Counted from the first letter of the stretch, positions 33,102 through 43,978 are shown. The stretch: 64,000 nucleotides of DNA from Breviolum minutum Mf 1.05b.01 (GCA_000507305.1 DF241111.1:1-64000); one strand, 5' to 3'. Notes: a model not told the origin generated them from the letters alone. Translations and numbers: made by a program.

Positions 33102-33168
33102 TTTCGGGTTGGGTTGTCCACCGCCACTCAGCAGGCCATCCAGTGCACCACCTCGACGAGAGAGCGAG
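33102..33168 (+). CDS. Pro-rich exon, region C
   Basis: FGLGCPPPLSRPSSAPPRRE then SE, before a GTTTGG donor; phase-compatible with both neighbours. Flanked upstream by an E fragment and downstream by a C element. Confidence 0.6.
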
Positions 33169-33210
33169 GTTTGGGGGATGGTTGAGTTGGATCACCAGGT
33201 GGAAACACTT

Positions 33211-33368
33211 TCAGCAATGAAAAACAAACCTGGTTGTTTAGTATATGCAAGGGAGTTATACTAGCTATTTATAAGGGGGATTGTACCACCCAGTTATAAA
33301 GGGGATTATAATACCCAGTTTTTTTGGGGGATTATAATGATAAACCATTGGAATAAGGTTTCCTATTG
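33211..33368. repeat. family C element
   Basis: CAGCAATGAAAAACAAACCT, GGTTGTTTAGTATAT, then a tandem of GGGGGATTATAA units and GGAATAAGG near the end. Confidence 0.65.
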
Positions 33369-33659
33369 ACCATGATTTATATCACAAGTGAGTTTCTTGC
33401 CAACACGTAAGTATAGCAACACCGTGGTTTTTAACACTAATCGCTGGTTTCCAATTTTACCTACAGAAACTGCAATTCCAATTTTACCAATTGCTTTTTT
33501 GTAAATTCCACTTATGTATTATTGTTCAACTGCACTTGATGAATCCTCTCCGGCAAACCAAAAAAAGCTTATCCCAGATCCAGGGAACCATGTTTTTAGT
33601 AACCTGGCACCATCTTGTATTGGCGGATTACATCTTCGGTTGGAAAAAGTTAGTGCTAC

Positions 33660-33765
33660 GCTTGATGGTTCAGAAATCTTGCACCAGTTGAGGTTGGTAG
33701 TTTATCCCACTATTTACAGGGTTTTATACATCCCAGGTGGTGCAGGATTTTAGCCATCAACAGTA
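33660..33765. mobile_element. family A element
   Basis: TTGATGGTTCAGAAATCTTG, CACCAGTTGAGGTTGGTAG, GGTGGTGCAGGATTTTAGCC, then CATCAACAG-TA. It ends 15 bp before the acceptor of the exon at 33781. Confidence 0.85.
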
Positions 33766-33780
33766 TTTTCCAACTTCCAG

Positions 33781-33838
33781 GCGGTTCCACCTGTTCCACC
33801 AGCGGTTGTGCCACGGCCGTGCCTCGGACTTGACGTTG
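33781..33838 (+). CDS. Pro-rich exon, region C
   Basis: AVPPVPPAVVPRPCLGLDV after CCAACTTCCAG and before GTGATA (or a GTTGGT donor 4 bp earlier, which keeps phase 0). Confidence 0.6.
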
Positions 33839-34258
33839 GTGATAGGAATTTGGTACCCCTGCTACAAGAACGGCCATTCTTTGGTTGATATCCTTGTGTT
33901 AACTATGTTAACTGCTAAATCAGCAAATATGGGTTTGGGGTTATATGTTGGGGTTGTGACCCAATACCTTATGAATCAGCAAATAAAAAGCAAAAAATGC
34001 AACTAACAATCAATAAAAAGCAACAAATACTAGAAGTTAAGAGAGGAAAGAGTCAAAAAATACAACAAACATAAGAAAACAAGTACGAAAAATTGAAAGA
34101 GTCCAGTCATTGTGGACATTTAGTCAGACCACTCAGCTCATGGCTAGCTGGACGTTGTTGACATTGAGGCCCAGGCCAAGACCGAGTAGCGCAGGCGAGC
34201 GCCAAAAAGCAGCTGCAAGTGATCTAAGTGGACTCACAACTTGCAGATTCATTACCAT

Positions 34259-34326
34259 ATACTGTTGATGGTTCAGAAATCTGGCGGTCACCAGTTGAGG
34301 TTGGTAGTTTATCTACCATTACCAGG
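34259..34326. repeat. family A element, 5' half
   Basis: TACTGTTGATGGTTCAG and CACCAGTTGAGGTTGGTAG; interrupted by a family E element at 34324. Confidence 0.75.
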
Positions 34327-34412
34327 TGGTGGTTTCAAAAAATGTGTTGTTTTTTTTCAATTTTCGCCAAGAATTCGGGGAAGATTCCCATTTTGACTAA
34401 TATTTTTCAGAT
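34324..34412. repeat. family E element inserted in A copy
   Basis: AGGTGGTGGTTTC, GGGGAAGATTCCCATTTTGA and TATTTTTCAGATGGGTT. The 3' arm is lost. Confidence 0.7.
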
Positions 34413-34561
34413 GGGTTTTTCATATTCCTTCCCATACTGTCTAGAGGCAATTTATAGCGACCTTTCTCGCCGGTTGGTCACCCCAAAAGGTAGTGAAAAG
34501 TAAGGGAATCCTACCTACCCAAAAAAACATTCAGGTTAAGGATTTATAATAAATTGCCCAG

Positions 34562-34684
34562 ATACTGTTGATGGTTCAGAAACATGGCGGTCACCAGTTG
34601 AGGTTGGTAGTTTATCTGCCATATTTTACAAGGTTTCATGTATGCCAGGTGGTTGGCCTTGGGATTTCTGAACCATCAACAGTA
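34562..34684. mobile_element. family A element, TA-flanked
   Basis: TA-CTGTTGATGGTTCAG ... CTGAACCATCAACAG-TA. It shares the unusual GGCGGTCACCAGTTGAGG with the half copy at 34259, so the two may be recent duplicates. Confidence 0.85.
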
Positions 34685-34686
34685 GG

Positions 34687-34781
34687 ATCCATGGGACGAA
34701 CGATATATTTACCTATACATGAATGGTTTCAATTTATGGCTTCCATGGAATCGGTACATATGCCATACATTCATGGATCCT
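34687..34781. repeat. family F palindrome
   Basis: GGATCCATGGGACGAACGAT at the left (shared with 48547) and ATACATTCATGGATCC at the right. Confidence 0.65.
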
Positions 34782-34856
34782 AGTGGATTTGATTTATTGA
34801 GTGTGCTAAGTTTGTGTGTTGACATAGTATATTACGGTGAGTGTCAGCATTATGAT

Positions 34857-34859
34857 GAC

Positions 34860-34902
<43 letters not shown>
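34857..34902. repeat. CAT microsatellite
   Basis: (CAT)14 or so; yields poly-His or poly-Met frames of no meaning. Confidence 0.95.
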
Positions 34903-35095
34903 GGCCTTGTATAGCAGAAATACTTGGTTGACAACAAACTTACTCCAACTTCGCACCAAAAGCTAATTCTAGCATGGTAAATCCTGCTCAAAAAAGTTCA
35001 TTCAGGTTCATGACAAATGATTTCATTCGATCAGGACTTGTCAAAAATTGTGGTTCCCACATCATTCAGATGTTTTTGATACATGTTTTTCTCAG

Positions 35096-35183
35096 CACCC
35101 GCAAAAAAAAAAAAACATCCAACGACAGTAAGAAACCAGGGGCGAAGACTTCAAGTCGAGGCGTTGTTGCGGGTTGGATTTGA
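35096..35183 (+). CDS. basic exon, possibly terminal, region C
   Basis: After TTTTTCTCAG the frame reads TRKKKKTSNDSKKPGAKTSS then RGVVAGWI and a TGA stop at 35181. A GTTGTT donor at 35163 is an alternative end. Poly-Lys comes from an A13 run. Confidence 0.5.
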
Positions 35184-35866
35184 AGGAAAAACCGGGAGAA
35201 ACCAGGAGAACAGAATTATATACAAGAAATAAAGATTTATAGGGATCGCCTACTAAAAATGTAATGATCCTGGCGGTGACTCTTACTGGGAGGGGCAGCA
35301 TGCTAAGAAATAACGTCCCTAAACAATCCTGAGTAAATAGACCGGATATACCCGGATATACCGGTCTATACCTAAAGCTTCCATTTTGACCAGTTGCCAA
35401 TATCTTAGGTAACTAAAGACTTCTGATTGTACAGATAGGGGAGCTGGAAGATCAGGGTTTCTTTCCTGTAAGTACAGTCGTTTGGCAGTGGTCTTCCTGC
35501 TGAGCCCCTGCATTTGGCGCGCATGGGTCTTATCTTTTCAACGTTACACGTTCCCCCTTGGGAACTTGTCAAGAGTTCCTGGAAGGATTCTCCCTGAACA
35601 CTGGGGAAAGTGCTGATGCCAGGTGTCAGGTTTGGAAGGTTTGTTGTGATTTTAAGGTTCAAATAGAATGATTGATATTGATTGATTGCTCTATATAGAA
35701 GTCATGTTTGCAACAAAGACTGAAACTCAAATTGAAAGTCCAACCAAGAATAGATTGAAAGTTTTGGAAGATTCAAGTGAGCAATTCTTATTTGTGGATC
35801 CTCCAAAAGACTTCAAAAAATGGATGTCAAGGGCTCAAGGGGGTGTATTTCCCTACACCATCCCAG

Positions 35867-35956
35867 CAGCCCAAGCCCATCGAGCACTCAGGAGCTACTT
35901 CAACTGCAACTCCCATGGGAAAGGCGGGGCAGAAACCTAGGCCATCTAGGCCATGA
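35867..35956 (+). CDS. Pro/Thr-rich exon, possibly terminal, region C
   Basis: After CATCCCAG the frame reads QPKPIEHSGATSTATPMGKA then GQKPRPSRP and TGA. Another frame is open upstream from 35686. Confidence 0.45.
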   Translation, partial: QPKPIEHSGATSTATPMGKAGQKPRPSRP

Positions 35957-36617
35957 TATACCCCCTTGGAACCTGAAAATGATGGATTTCAGTCTCCAAG
36001 ATCGGACGGAATCTCCTTTTCCAGGGGAGAATTTTTTTTAACATGTGAACCATGGAAAAACTCCAGGGAGAGGGTAAACAAAAATTGCAGGTTTTTTTGG
36101 GCAGTCTCCGATACAACTATTTGGAAAACCCGAAGTTTTGCACCGTTTGAGTTGAGTTTTTTTGTGGGGTCTTGACTTAAATGTAGCCAATTTAAAAGTT
36201 GGGTCTTAAGTTGGCTGGTTTCAACAAGACAACATGAGTTCACCCCCTCCTATTTGGGGGAAGATGAGTGGTTATTTCATTGGATTGGTGCCTTTACACC
36301 ACCAATCCAGAGAGTCGATCAGTTGTTTTTTTTGGCTACCAAAATCACAAGATATCTCCGTTGATTTCAACAAGACAATTAGCATCTATTAGCCAGGCAA
36401 ACTTGTGGTAGTTGTTGTTTTAACATGAAGTCTCACCCTTCAAAACACCAATAAGTTTAGGAACTTGCGTGTAAGCAAGATGTTAAACTGGGTGGAGTTT
36501 TCGGGGATATGGGTGGTGAGGTCGGTTTATGATCATCTTAGAGGCATCTGATTATGTTACGAGTCACTTTGTGTTTGCGTGAGTGTTTTTTCACAACTTG
36601 TTTTTTTCTGGGAGTAG

Positions 36618-36676
36618 CAGATGTGTATTCTTGTTTCTCGTCAAAAGCCGCAAAAGCCTCCTTCAGTTTGCCCAAA
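36618..36676 (+). CDS. candidate exon, region C
   Basis: Between GGAGTAG and a GTGTTT donor; open as QMCILVSRQKPQKPPSVCP or as DVYSCFSSKAAKASFSLPK. Confidence 0.4.
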
Positions 36677-36919
36677 GTGTTTTTTAGAATCTTTCGGAAC
36701 TCGAATTCTGCACGGGTTTGCAGTATACTTTGAGAGTAGATGCACAGGAACTACACCCCTGTAATATCGACGTGGATCTACCCAAAGCTAAGCAAAGCAT
36801 GGGCAATGTACATACAACTACTCGTAGTTTATAGCGCCATCTTTTTTAATCATTTTGTAGTGCTGAAAGTATCCAGGATTTATTTGGATATCAACAACTC
36901 CCCAGTGTGACATGTCGAG

Positions 36920-36975
36920 TTTTCATGATCCGTCAGGAAGCTGGAGAGAAAGCAGAGAAGTGTCCTCGATGGGAG
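36920..36975 (+). CDS. candidate exon, region C
   Basis: Frame FMIRQEAGEKAEKCPRWE between ATGTCGAG and a GTTGGG donor. Confidence 0.4.
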
Positions 36976-37029
36976 GTTGGGTACAAACGAAAGTAAAATG
37001 ATGTTTTGATATCAGACCCAATCATGTTA

Positions 37030-37133
37030 CCCTCTGGTGAACTAACATAACAAGCTGGAATATCCCCATGTGTTTTACAAAATTACATCTTCAAAGGGTC
37101 CATGTTCCATCGCTATGTTCGTTTAAGGGAGTG
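37030..37133. mobile_element. family D element, TA-flanked
   Basis: TA-CCCTCTGGTGAACTAACATA against CTATGTTCGTTTAAGGGAGTG-TA; inner CTTCAAAGGGTCCATGTT is shared with 7131-7233. Confidence 0.8.
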
Positions 37134-37410
37134 TACTTTCTGGCTTCTGGAATATGTCCAACTCCAAATGGGAAACCCTGCACGACCATGCACCACTTCT
37201 GAAGCGCCGTTGGTTCACCACGGTAGTGGTTTTAAACGCGAAGAATGAGCGACAGATGGACTCGCTTTCCAATGGCGAATGTATGCCTTAAGCAAGCATC
37301 AAGTGCCAGGTGGTTCAAAGTGACCTTTTCATCCCCTAGTTGGGGGGCACTTAACCATTTAAAAGGGTCACTTAACCATCCCAAAAGGGTCAAAAAGAAT
37401 TGCCAGGGGA

Positions 37411-37449
37411 GTGTGTGTGTGTGTGTGTATGTGTGTGTGTGTGTGTGTC
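37411..37449. repeat. GT dinucleotide repeat
   Basis: (GT)n with one A interruption. Confidence 0.95.
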
Positions 37450-37676
37450 AAAAGATTGAATTCACAGTCAAATCTTGAAACACAACATGTTTCTATCAGA
37501 AGTTCTATGGTCAACATGCTCATGCAGTCTTTCTCGAACCTAATTGGGTGAACCCAACGTTGATGGCGTTTGCACTGGGGAGAAATCTCTAATTTTGCCT
37601 ATATGGTTTCCTACCATTCCCCTAAACCTTTCCCTAAGAAAAATGTAAGATTTCCCGGGAATACCCCCTCCTTCAG

Positions 37677-37737
37677 GATGTGAATGCAGAGCCTGACGCG
37701 GAGCCGGATACCGAGGCTGGGAGAAGTGGCATATACA
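37677..37737 (+). CDS. acidic exon, region C
   Basis: After CTCCTTCAG it reads DVNAEPDAEPDTEAGRSGIY to a GTCAGG donor, with a repeated (E/D)PD(A/T)E unit and G/C-rich third positions. Confidence 0.6.
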
Positions 37738-38357
37738 GTCAGGAGATAATTGGATGTACCCCTACCAACGGTCCCCCCATGCGAAATCCCTGTATAGGCC
37801 CAAAGGCCCTATATAGTTGGTATTTATGGGTTATAATTATCCCCAAGAATCCCTACAGAACACAATAAATATCATGGGTACACTGTTAGGGGTACACCCA
37901 ATTGTCCCTTGATACAAGGGCAGAGGGTGAGAGAATGCCAAGGATATTTTTTCGAACCAAAAACACCTGTACTATATGTATCATATATCTCATATATGAG
38001 AAAAATGCTGTGGTTCCAGAAAGTGTTTTAAAAAGGACTTTAAAAGCACGCCCAATTTCATCATAAGATCTACAAAATTCCCAGTTCCAGCTCGAAAGAA
38101 TGTGCAGAGGTTTCCAACCTAAGTAAGGTTCACCCTTCCGGTTGAAAGTCCTGAAAGGTAGTCCTCAATGACCTCCTAGGTCATGGTTTCAAATATTTCT
38201 GGCAACACAAGAATTTGTGATTTGTGATGATTTATCATGATTCATTTTCCCACTTTTGAGTCGTGCAACATAATAAGTTACAAGATGTTCCTGAGAAATC
38301 AGGAAGCACTGAGTCGCAGTGAAAAATTATGTCCAAAGTGGCAGCCAAATGCTTCAG

Positions 38358-38402
38358 GCCGAGAAGGGGTCATCCAGTCATCCGCGTGAAGGTGTACATC
38401 AG
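38358..38402 (+). CDS. candidate exon, region C
   Basis: AEKGSSSHPREGVHQ between TGCTTCAG and GTGCCC, phase 0 to 0; chains with the exon at 38852. Confidence 0.5.
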
Positions 38403-38699
38403 GTGCCCTTTGGGTTGGATTGGAGCTTGGTGGTAGTAATTTCATACCTTCGTCGAAGGATTGGATGATGTTTTTTTGTTGGAAGATGACACCTGGCGGC
38501 CAGGGTTGAGTGTTTGAGATGTTGAGTTGTGTTTAAGATGTGTTTTTTCTGGTGGTTGAAGTCAAAGTCTGGGAGTTGACGTGACTAGTGCGGTGACCTC
38601 AACTTTCCTGTGAAGGATACATCATTTACTCAGGACTTTTGCGATTTTGCTGTTTTTTGACATGTATAACATTGTATAACTGCCCTGGGACCCCAAAAC

Positions 38700-38783
38700 C
38701 ATGAAAAATGAAGGTTTTACATCCCCAATATATGGGGTATAACCCCTAAAAATTTAAAAATGAAGGTTGTGGCTTCCCATGGT
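38700..38783. repeat. family H palindrome
   Basis: CATGAAAAATGAAGGTTTTA, CCCAATATATGGGGTATAA, AAAATGAAGGTTGTGGCTTC, CCATGG; see 13394. Confidence 0.7.
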
Positions 38784-38851
38784 GGAAGGTAGTTTTTGGT
38801 TTCCTACGTTGCCTATGCTTCCTCCCAAACATTGCAAGCCTTCCCATTCAG

Positions 38852-38917
38852 GCTCGCATTCCGAGGTGGGGTCTGGGAAGGGCTGCATTGGGGAGCTTGG
38901 CTGGTAACCCGCACAAC
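38852..38917 (+). CDS. exon, region C
   Basis: Reads ARIPRWGLGRAALGSLAGNP then HN, phase 0 to 0, between CCCATTCAG and GTACCC. Basic and G/C-rich. Confidence 0.55.
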
Positions 38918-38992
38918 GTACCCCCGAAATAAGGGTTTGATAGCCAGCGTTATTAAGGGAAACCAATGGGTTTTCATGAGCCCTTCATAGTG

Positions 38993-39040
38993 GCCTTATT
39001 TCTGGGTACGTTAGGGGGGGTAGGTTGACTAGCCGCTAAG
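38993..39040. repeat. family G element, right-arm fragment
   Basis: GGGGGGGTAGGTTGACTAGCC matches the right arm of the element at 2491-2643. Confidence 0.55.
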
Positions 39041-39070
39041 CCATGAATTGAAGTTTATTGTTTATTCCAG

Positions 39071-39146
39071 GGAAATCAACAAGCCACCATCCTACCCAGC
39101 TGAGATAGATGTATTCCCCCACCAGGAATACTCGAAAAAAAATGAC
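39071..39146 (+). CDS. exon, region C
   Basis: After TTTATTCCAG it reads EINKPPSYPAEIDVFPHQEY then SKKND to a GTACGG donor. The other frames have stops, so coding is likely. Confidence 0.6.
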
Positions 39147-39333
39147 GTACGGCCGGCACACGTTGTTTTTTCTTTGTGCGGGAATCAAGGGAGTCAAGGT
39201 TGAGAGATGTGTTTGAATCTTCCCTGAAAGTCATGAACTCCAAAGGAGTTTTGAGTCAGTCCCCCCACCCACGAAGATCCATGAACTATGAAAGTCATGA
39301 ATCTCAGATCCATGACTTCGCATTCGGCCGAAG

Positions 39334-39375
39334 GGAGCCACGCCTTGGAAAAGGCGTTCCAATTTTCCCCGGCAG
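39334..39375 (+). CDS. candidate exon, region C
   Basis: GSHALEKAFQFSPA in the phase-compatible frame, EPRLGKGVPIFPG in the alternative, between GGCCGAAG and GTCAGC. Confidence 0.4.
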
Positions 39376-39917
39376 GTCAGCGGAAAATCCAAGCCCCAAG
39401 CGTACCTGGACTGTCAATGGCCCCATCCTTAGATTGTGGGATATGAGAATTCCTGGCCTTGGAATCTGAAACTGGATTCCGGTTCCGTCCGAATGTGGCG
39501 TAAGCTCCATGTTGATGTGCATCAACGGGCCCCGTACTTAATAACAATGATATGACAATGATTGTCATTGTTGTAATAAAAAAACATAGCAATGATATAT
39601 GAAATACGAACAATGATAACAATAGCTAATAGGGTATTTACACAGTATTTGTGTAGTGTAGATAATATGTGACAATATGTATAAATTCTATTAATATGTT
39701 TTGATTTTTATTATTTGATCAAAACATTTCATGTACTGTATATAATATTTCAATGTCAATGTAAATGTGCTGATTTTTTTCGGTAAGTTATAACAACACA
39801 TCCCTGACCTGCAGCTGCTGCTGTTGAAAATCTTCAGGAAATCCTTCTGGATCTGCGTCCAAAGTGGCGGTGCCTCGGGTATGAACAAACTGTAAGGCTG
39901 GTTTGGTTGATGTATAT

Positions 39918-40038
39918 GGATGCTTCCGAAAATAGTGGGAAAACTCCCCCCAAATCATCCCATTTGTTCATAGGGTTTTGAACCATTATTTTCACCATCC
40001 ATTTTGGGGTAAACACCCCTATTTTTGGAAACATCCAT
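39918..40038. mobile_element. family B element
   Basis: GGATGCTTCCGAAAATAGTG at the left and CCCCTATTTTTGGAAACATCC at the right without its last base; shares the ATTTGTTCATAGGGTTTT loop with 58822-58943. Confidence 0.85.
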
Positions 40039-40048
40039 GTAGGGGAAA

Positions 40049-40155
40049 TGACACTCCTGAAGTTAAACATGGAACGGAACATCAGCCTCTGGAAAAGGAG
40101 ATTCCTTTCGGAAACCATCATATTTAGGTTCCATGTTAAACTTAGGCAGGTGTAT
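40049..40155. mobile_element. family D element
   Basis: ACTCCTGAAGTTAAACATGG against CCATGTTAAACTTAGGCAGG; inner GAGATTCCTTT and GGAAACCATCAT match 30843-30953. Confidence 0.75.
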
Positions 40156-40608
40156 AGGAATTGATAAATTGAGAGGGTTTTTTTACTTAGACCGGGAATT
40201 GATAGCGGAATTGATCGTTTATTTAGTTAAACTATAAATTGATAGGGGAATTAACAAATTGCGGTTAAAGGGTCAAAATTAGGGATCATTTTTTGCGGAT
40301 GCATTGATTCTTTTTGCTTTGCTATTAGGTCTAAATTCGGGCTACCAAATATAAAACAGCAATTGATGCATTGATGATCATTAGTATTGACTGGTGCATT
40401 TTTGGGGCCAATTATTTTTTGAACCATAAGCCATAAAAAACCTCGCGGTTGTCGCCCCTTCCCATTTTTCATGGACACTATAACCAGGATACCCAACTAG
40501 TTTTGTTAAATTTCAGAACAAGTTGGTCTCCCAAAAGTCAATCAACCTATCCACCCATTAATCCATGGATGTCCATTGGTCACCGGTCGGGGTTTTGTAA
40601 AACTTCAG

Positions 40609-40707
40609 GCGCAGGCCGAAGCCGCAGCTAAAGCGAAGGCCGGTGCACGGCCCTGGTGGTTGAGACTCTCCCGAAGCAAAGGGATGGAGGACCCGAGCTG
40701 CTCGTGA
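40609..40707 (+). CDS. Ala/Lys-rich exon, possibly terminal, region C
   Basis: AQAEAAAKAKAGARPWWLRL then SRSKGMEDPSCS and a TGA at 40705-40707, after AACTTCAG. An internal GTGCAC donor could end it earlier. Confidence 0.5.
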   Translation, partial: AQAEAAAKAKAGARPWWLRLSRSKGMEDPSCS

Positions 40708-41771
40708 AAACCCTGTGGCGAAAGGGAGATGGGATGAATTGAGGTTTCGCCTTTAAAAAGAGTGTTGGGAAAAAGTGACACCAAAAAATGATGATTTGGA
40801 ACAGTTAACACTGAGTAGTGTCAATAAAAGAGGAGTTGTACTTTCATTTAAAGTACACCTGAGTTGACCATAGTCTATGTATTTGCCACTTGAGCCACAA
40901 AAAATATCCAACTGTAGTTGATGGATGATTTCTTGTAAGGGATCACGACCTTTTGTTTTTGGGGGATCGACCAAAACGACGAATTTGGAAGAAATCGCTG
41001 TGAATCAACTGAAATTTGATGGTTTTTTCATGGCTCTGAGATGAGAAAAGGTTTTTGGACACCAGTTTTTTGGACACCAGCTGAATTACACCGGCCGATC
41101 ACGGTGTTTTCTGCAGTTCCCCAGTGTATACTATGCATGTAGCAAAGTTCGGGGGCCTCCAAAACCCAGCGGAAATGGCTCAGTTTAGTAGGAAAACCCT
41201 GTGAATTTCGAGGGTTCCTAATTTTGAGTCACCTTTCGCTTCCCAATTGAATCACCGTCAGTGAGTTACGTTTCAGTTGCTTTCTAGCAGAAAATCATTC
41301 AGCCCTCACTTTTTGGTTTCAGACGTCCCACCCCTCTACGTGCATCCGTTTTGTCGGCGCGGCGTATTTGTTTTTCTGGCAACCAAAAAAGCAACGGCAA
41401 ATCCAGGACAGCCATGGCGAGGCGTTTGCAGCTACTGCATCAGTGCCGAAGCGGCACGTGTGGGTTGGGGCAGCGTTGGCAGACTAAGATCGAGACATTT
41501 TGGGATGTCTCCGAAGCAAGGAAACACAATGGGCTAAGTGAAGGGTTTTAGCATAGGATCCCGGGGTTGGTACAACATGTCAATTTTCTCCTGGTGTTAG
41601 CGATGTTTTGGGAGCATCCCCCATAGATGGGATAAGTTTTTGTTCCCCTGGCGAGTTATGTCGTCAATTTCGGGAGAGTTGCTCGGGTTTAGGAATTTTG
41701 GTAATTTGCCCGGAATCAAAGTGGTCTGAATTTTTTGTCTTGGAAATTTCCCAAATCATCATCGCTCCAAG

Positions 41772-41872
41772 GCCGAAACTGTTGATGAGGATGCTGGAGA
41801 TGAGAAGATGCCTACAGCGCGGCAGAGATCACAGCGGTCCAGTGCACCGAGCGCCGTGCGCTTTATGAAGAG
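41772..41872 (+). CDS. exon, region D
   Basis: AETVDEDAGDEKMPTARQRS then QRSSAPSAVRFMK between GCTCCAAG and a GTGCCT donor. Ends in phase 2, matching the next exon. Confidence 0.65.
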
Positions 41873-42178
41873 GTGCCTTTTGCCTGAAAGTTCAACAAAA
41901 GACTGATGCTCAGCCTATGGAGAATGGCCGCGAAAGTTCACGTTGGAACATAACAAAGGTGGTCATATTTGGATGTATGGAATACATGAAGATTTACATA
42001 TGAATACAGAATACATAAAGAAAACAGAGATTGCTGGCTGACGCATTGTGAAAGGTAGAAAGATGCTATGTTTTGGGGGTGCGCTAATTTTCAGTTTCCG
42101 GTCCATCCTTTTCCTCATCTTAGACCTATTTCATGATGTTCTCTGTATGCACCAAACACAAGTCTAACCCATTCCCAG

Positions 42179-42279
42179 CCTGTTGATTCTTGGAGTTGGT
42201 ATGCTTGACTCATCCAACCTCTTTCTACTTCACCTTCCGATCATGGCAGTGGTGTTCCAATATGGTTTCCTCACTGTTG
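42179..42279 (+). CDS. hydrophobic exon, region D
   Basis: After CATTCCCAG, preceded by a TCTAAC branch-like site, the frame reads LLILGVGMLDSSNLFLLHLP then IMAVVFQYGFLTV to a GTATGT donor. About 33 mostly apolar residues, a probable membrane segment. Phases match on both sides. Confidence 0.65.
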
Positions 42280-42596
42280 GTATGTTGGGGTATATATACC
42301 AATCATAAGTCTTGGAGAAGCAGCCATGGGTCATTATATCCCACTTCCAGATTTTTGTTGATGAAAAGGAAGGAGAAACGATGGGTTTTATCTAGGATGT
42401 TTACTATACATCACCCTATAGAAGGGGGCTCAAAATGATGTTTTTTTTTGTTTAAGCTGGTTTTTTTGATGAGTAAGGGTGGAGATTCAACAGAAACACG
42501 AGGAAAAGGAAATCCTAAGATATTTGGGAAAGAACTGACCACACAATCCCAATAAAGCTGGCTTAGTTCAAGTTTTGCCATGGGATTCCTTGACAG

Positions 42597-42706
42597 TGCC
42601 TATGATAAATGCAACCCAAGTACGGTCAATTTTGCGACCTAGTGTGGTACCATCTTACAAGTGGCAAGATCTTTCCGATTATTTTATAGACGATTTGGAT
42701 GATTTG
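42597..42706 (+). CDS. exon, region D
   Basis: PMINATQVRSILRPSVVPSY then KWQDLSDYFIDDLDDL, between CTTGACAG and a GTAGTT donor. It has no internal Met-started long frame, so it is easily missed. Confidence 0.7.
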
Positions 42707-42935
42707 GTAGTTTTGCTTGGTTGTTAGTTGGGTATCCCCAAAGTTTGAATTTCAATCCACCAATCACTTTGAGTGATGATGATTAATTCCTGCAGTGGTG
42801 GAAGGCTTGAGGGGGATGATTCTTTTTACACTGCTGGGAAGGTTGAAGGTTTAGATTATTGAATGATTCGCGTGTATTTGTCACTCCTAGTTATGATTTT
42901 TGGAAGGATGCTGTGATTTTCACAAAGATTTACCT

Positions 42936-43009
42936 TGAAACTAACATGGCACTTGAAAAGCTGGCATTCCAAAAGGAAAGGATCGTCTTCTAACCATCAA
43001 TTTTCAGGT
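42936..43009. repeat. family D element, 5' part
   Basis: CTTGAAACTAACATGGCACT ... CTAACCATCAATTTTCAGG. Confidence 0.6.
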
Positions 43010-43012
43010 GCT

Positions 43013-43117
43013 GCTGTTGATAGAAGAAATCTTGCACCAGTTGATATGTTAAATATCCCACCAATTACAGGGTTTATAGATCCCAAGTGGTTGTTTGGGA
43101 TTTCTTCCATCAACAGC
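43013..43117. mobile_element. family A element
   Basis: GCTGTTGATAGAAGAAATC ... GGATTTCTTCCATCAACAGC; flanked by GCTG-like sequence rather than TA. It lies directly upstream of the exon at 43144. Confidence 0.8.
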
Positions 43118-43143
43118 TGTTACCAATTTTGCCTGGGCTTCAG

Positions 43144-43302
43144 GCCTCCTCGTCCCAGCTCCACCCCACCGGAGAGCCCTTGGACACCTCCGGCCACCGC
43201 CGGAACGCCCGCGGGCACGCCGGAGCCGGCGGCCGCGGCTGTTCCGCCACGGCGGCCGCCTGTGCCGCGGGCGCCGCGGCCAAAGTCCGCGCCACCCAAG
43301 AG
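43144..43302 (+). CDS. very GC-rich exon, region D
   Basis: A 159-bp exon between GGGCTTCAG and a GTGCGT donor, open in all three frames. The phase-0 frame (ASSSQLHPTGEPLDTSGHRR ...) fits both neighbours and has mostly G or C in third positions; the alternative is proline-rich (PPRPSSTPPESPWTPP). Confidence 0.6.
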
Positions 43303-43693
43303 GTGCGTGGATGGGGGGTTTTGTTGAAAAGGAAAAGATGGTGTGCAAAGTACCATTTTTGAAGCCATTATTTCAAGTTTGGGATGAAATAATGTAATCA
43401 TTTTATCATATAATATTTCATGACAGTAATTAGTTGTATGTAATATAGCCTACTGTCAGCTATACTTCATTGGAGCGGCTGCGTGCTGCTTTGCTTTGTG
43501 AACACTGAGTCATGCTGGGGTCCCATGCACGCGCATAGCGACGAGTACTTTTTCGTTTCGCCTGATTTTCAGTTTATGTGAAATTCAAACTGGTTTGCTT
43601 GAAAGGAGGGCAGTCTTTCGACAAGGGCAGTTGTTTGTGCAATTTGCAATATGTGCAAACGTCTATACGACCTTTGTTTGTTCCCTTTACCAG

Positions 43694-43788
43694 ATAGCAG
43701 CATATCATATCCCCATTAGGTGGAGTTCATGTGGTGCTTTGAAAGATTTACTAAACCAAGCTCCCAATGACCATTCCCAAAATAAGAG
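43694..43788 (+). CDS. exon, region D
   Basis: IAAYHIPIRWSSCGALKDLL then NQAPNDHSQNK, between TTTACCAG and a consensus GTAAGA donor, starting in phase 0. Confidence 0.7.
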
Positions 43789-43978
43789 GTAAGATTCTTG
43801 GAGCACCCCCAACGCTCAGTACCCCCACAATGAAACTATTATCAAATCATGCATACTCACCAGGTTGCTGCTTCTTGCTTTCTGACACATTTTAAAAGAC
43901 ATTTATCACGTCTATTTATTTGCGCAACAGGGGTCACATGTTGAATTCCATCCGAAAAACAAGCTAGCAAATAGAAAC

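Larger units (their letters stand above)
30495..40707 (+). other. region C: Pro/Arg/Lys-rich exons, gene number unknown
   Basis: About 15 candidate exons, all +, encode mostly low-complexity, positively charged and proline-rich sequence of the kind expected of long disordered regions. Exons 30495 to 33781 join with compatible phases. Stop codons in plausible exons at 35181-35183, 35954-35956 and 40705-40707 may mark gene ends. No family is recognised. Confidence 0.4.

Noticed and set aside
36920..36975. EKCPRW resembling the KCxRCW zinc motif of isoleucyl-tRNA synthetase
   Set aside because: The second cysteine is missing and no other synthetase signature lies nearby.
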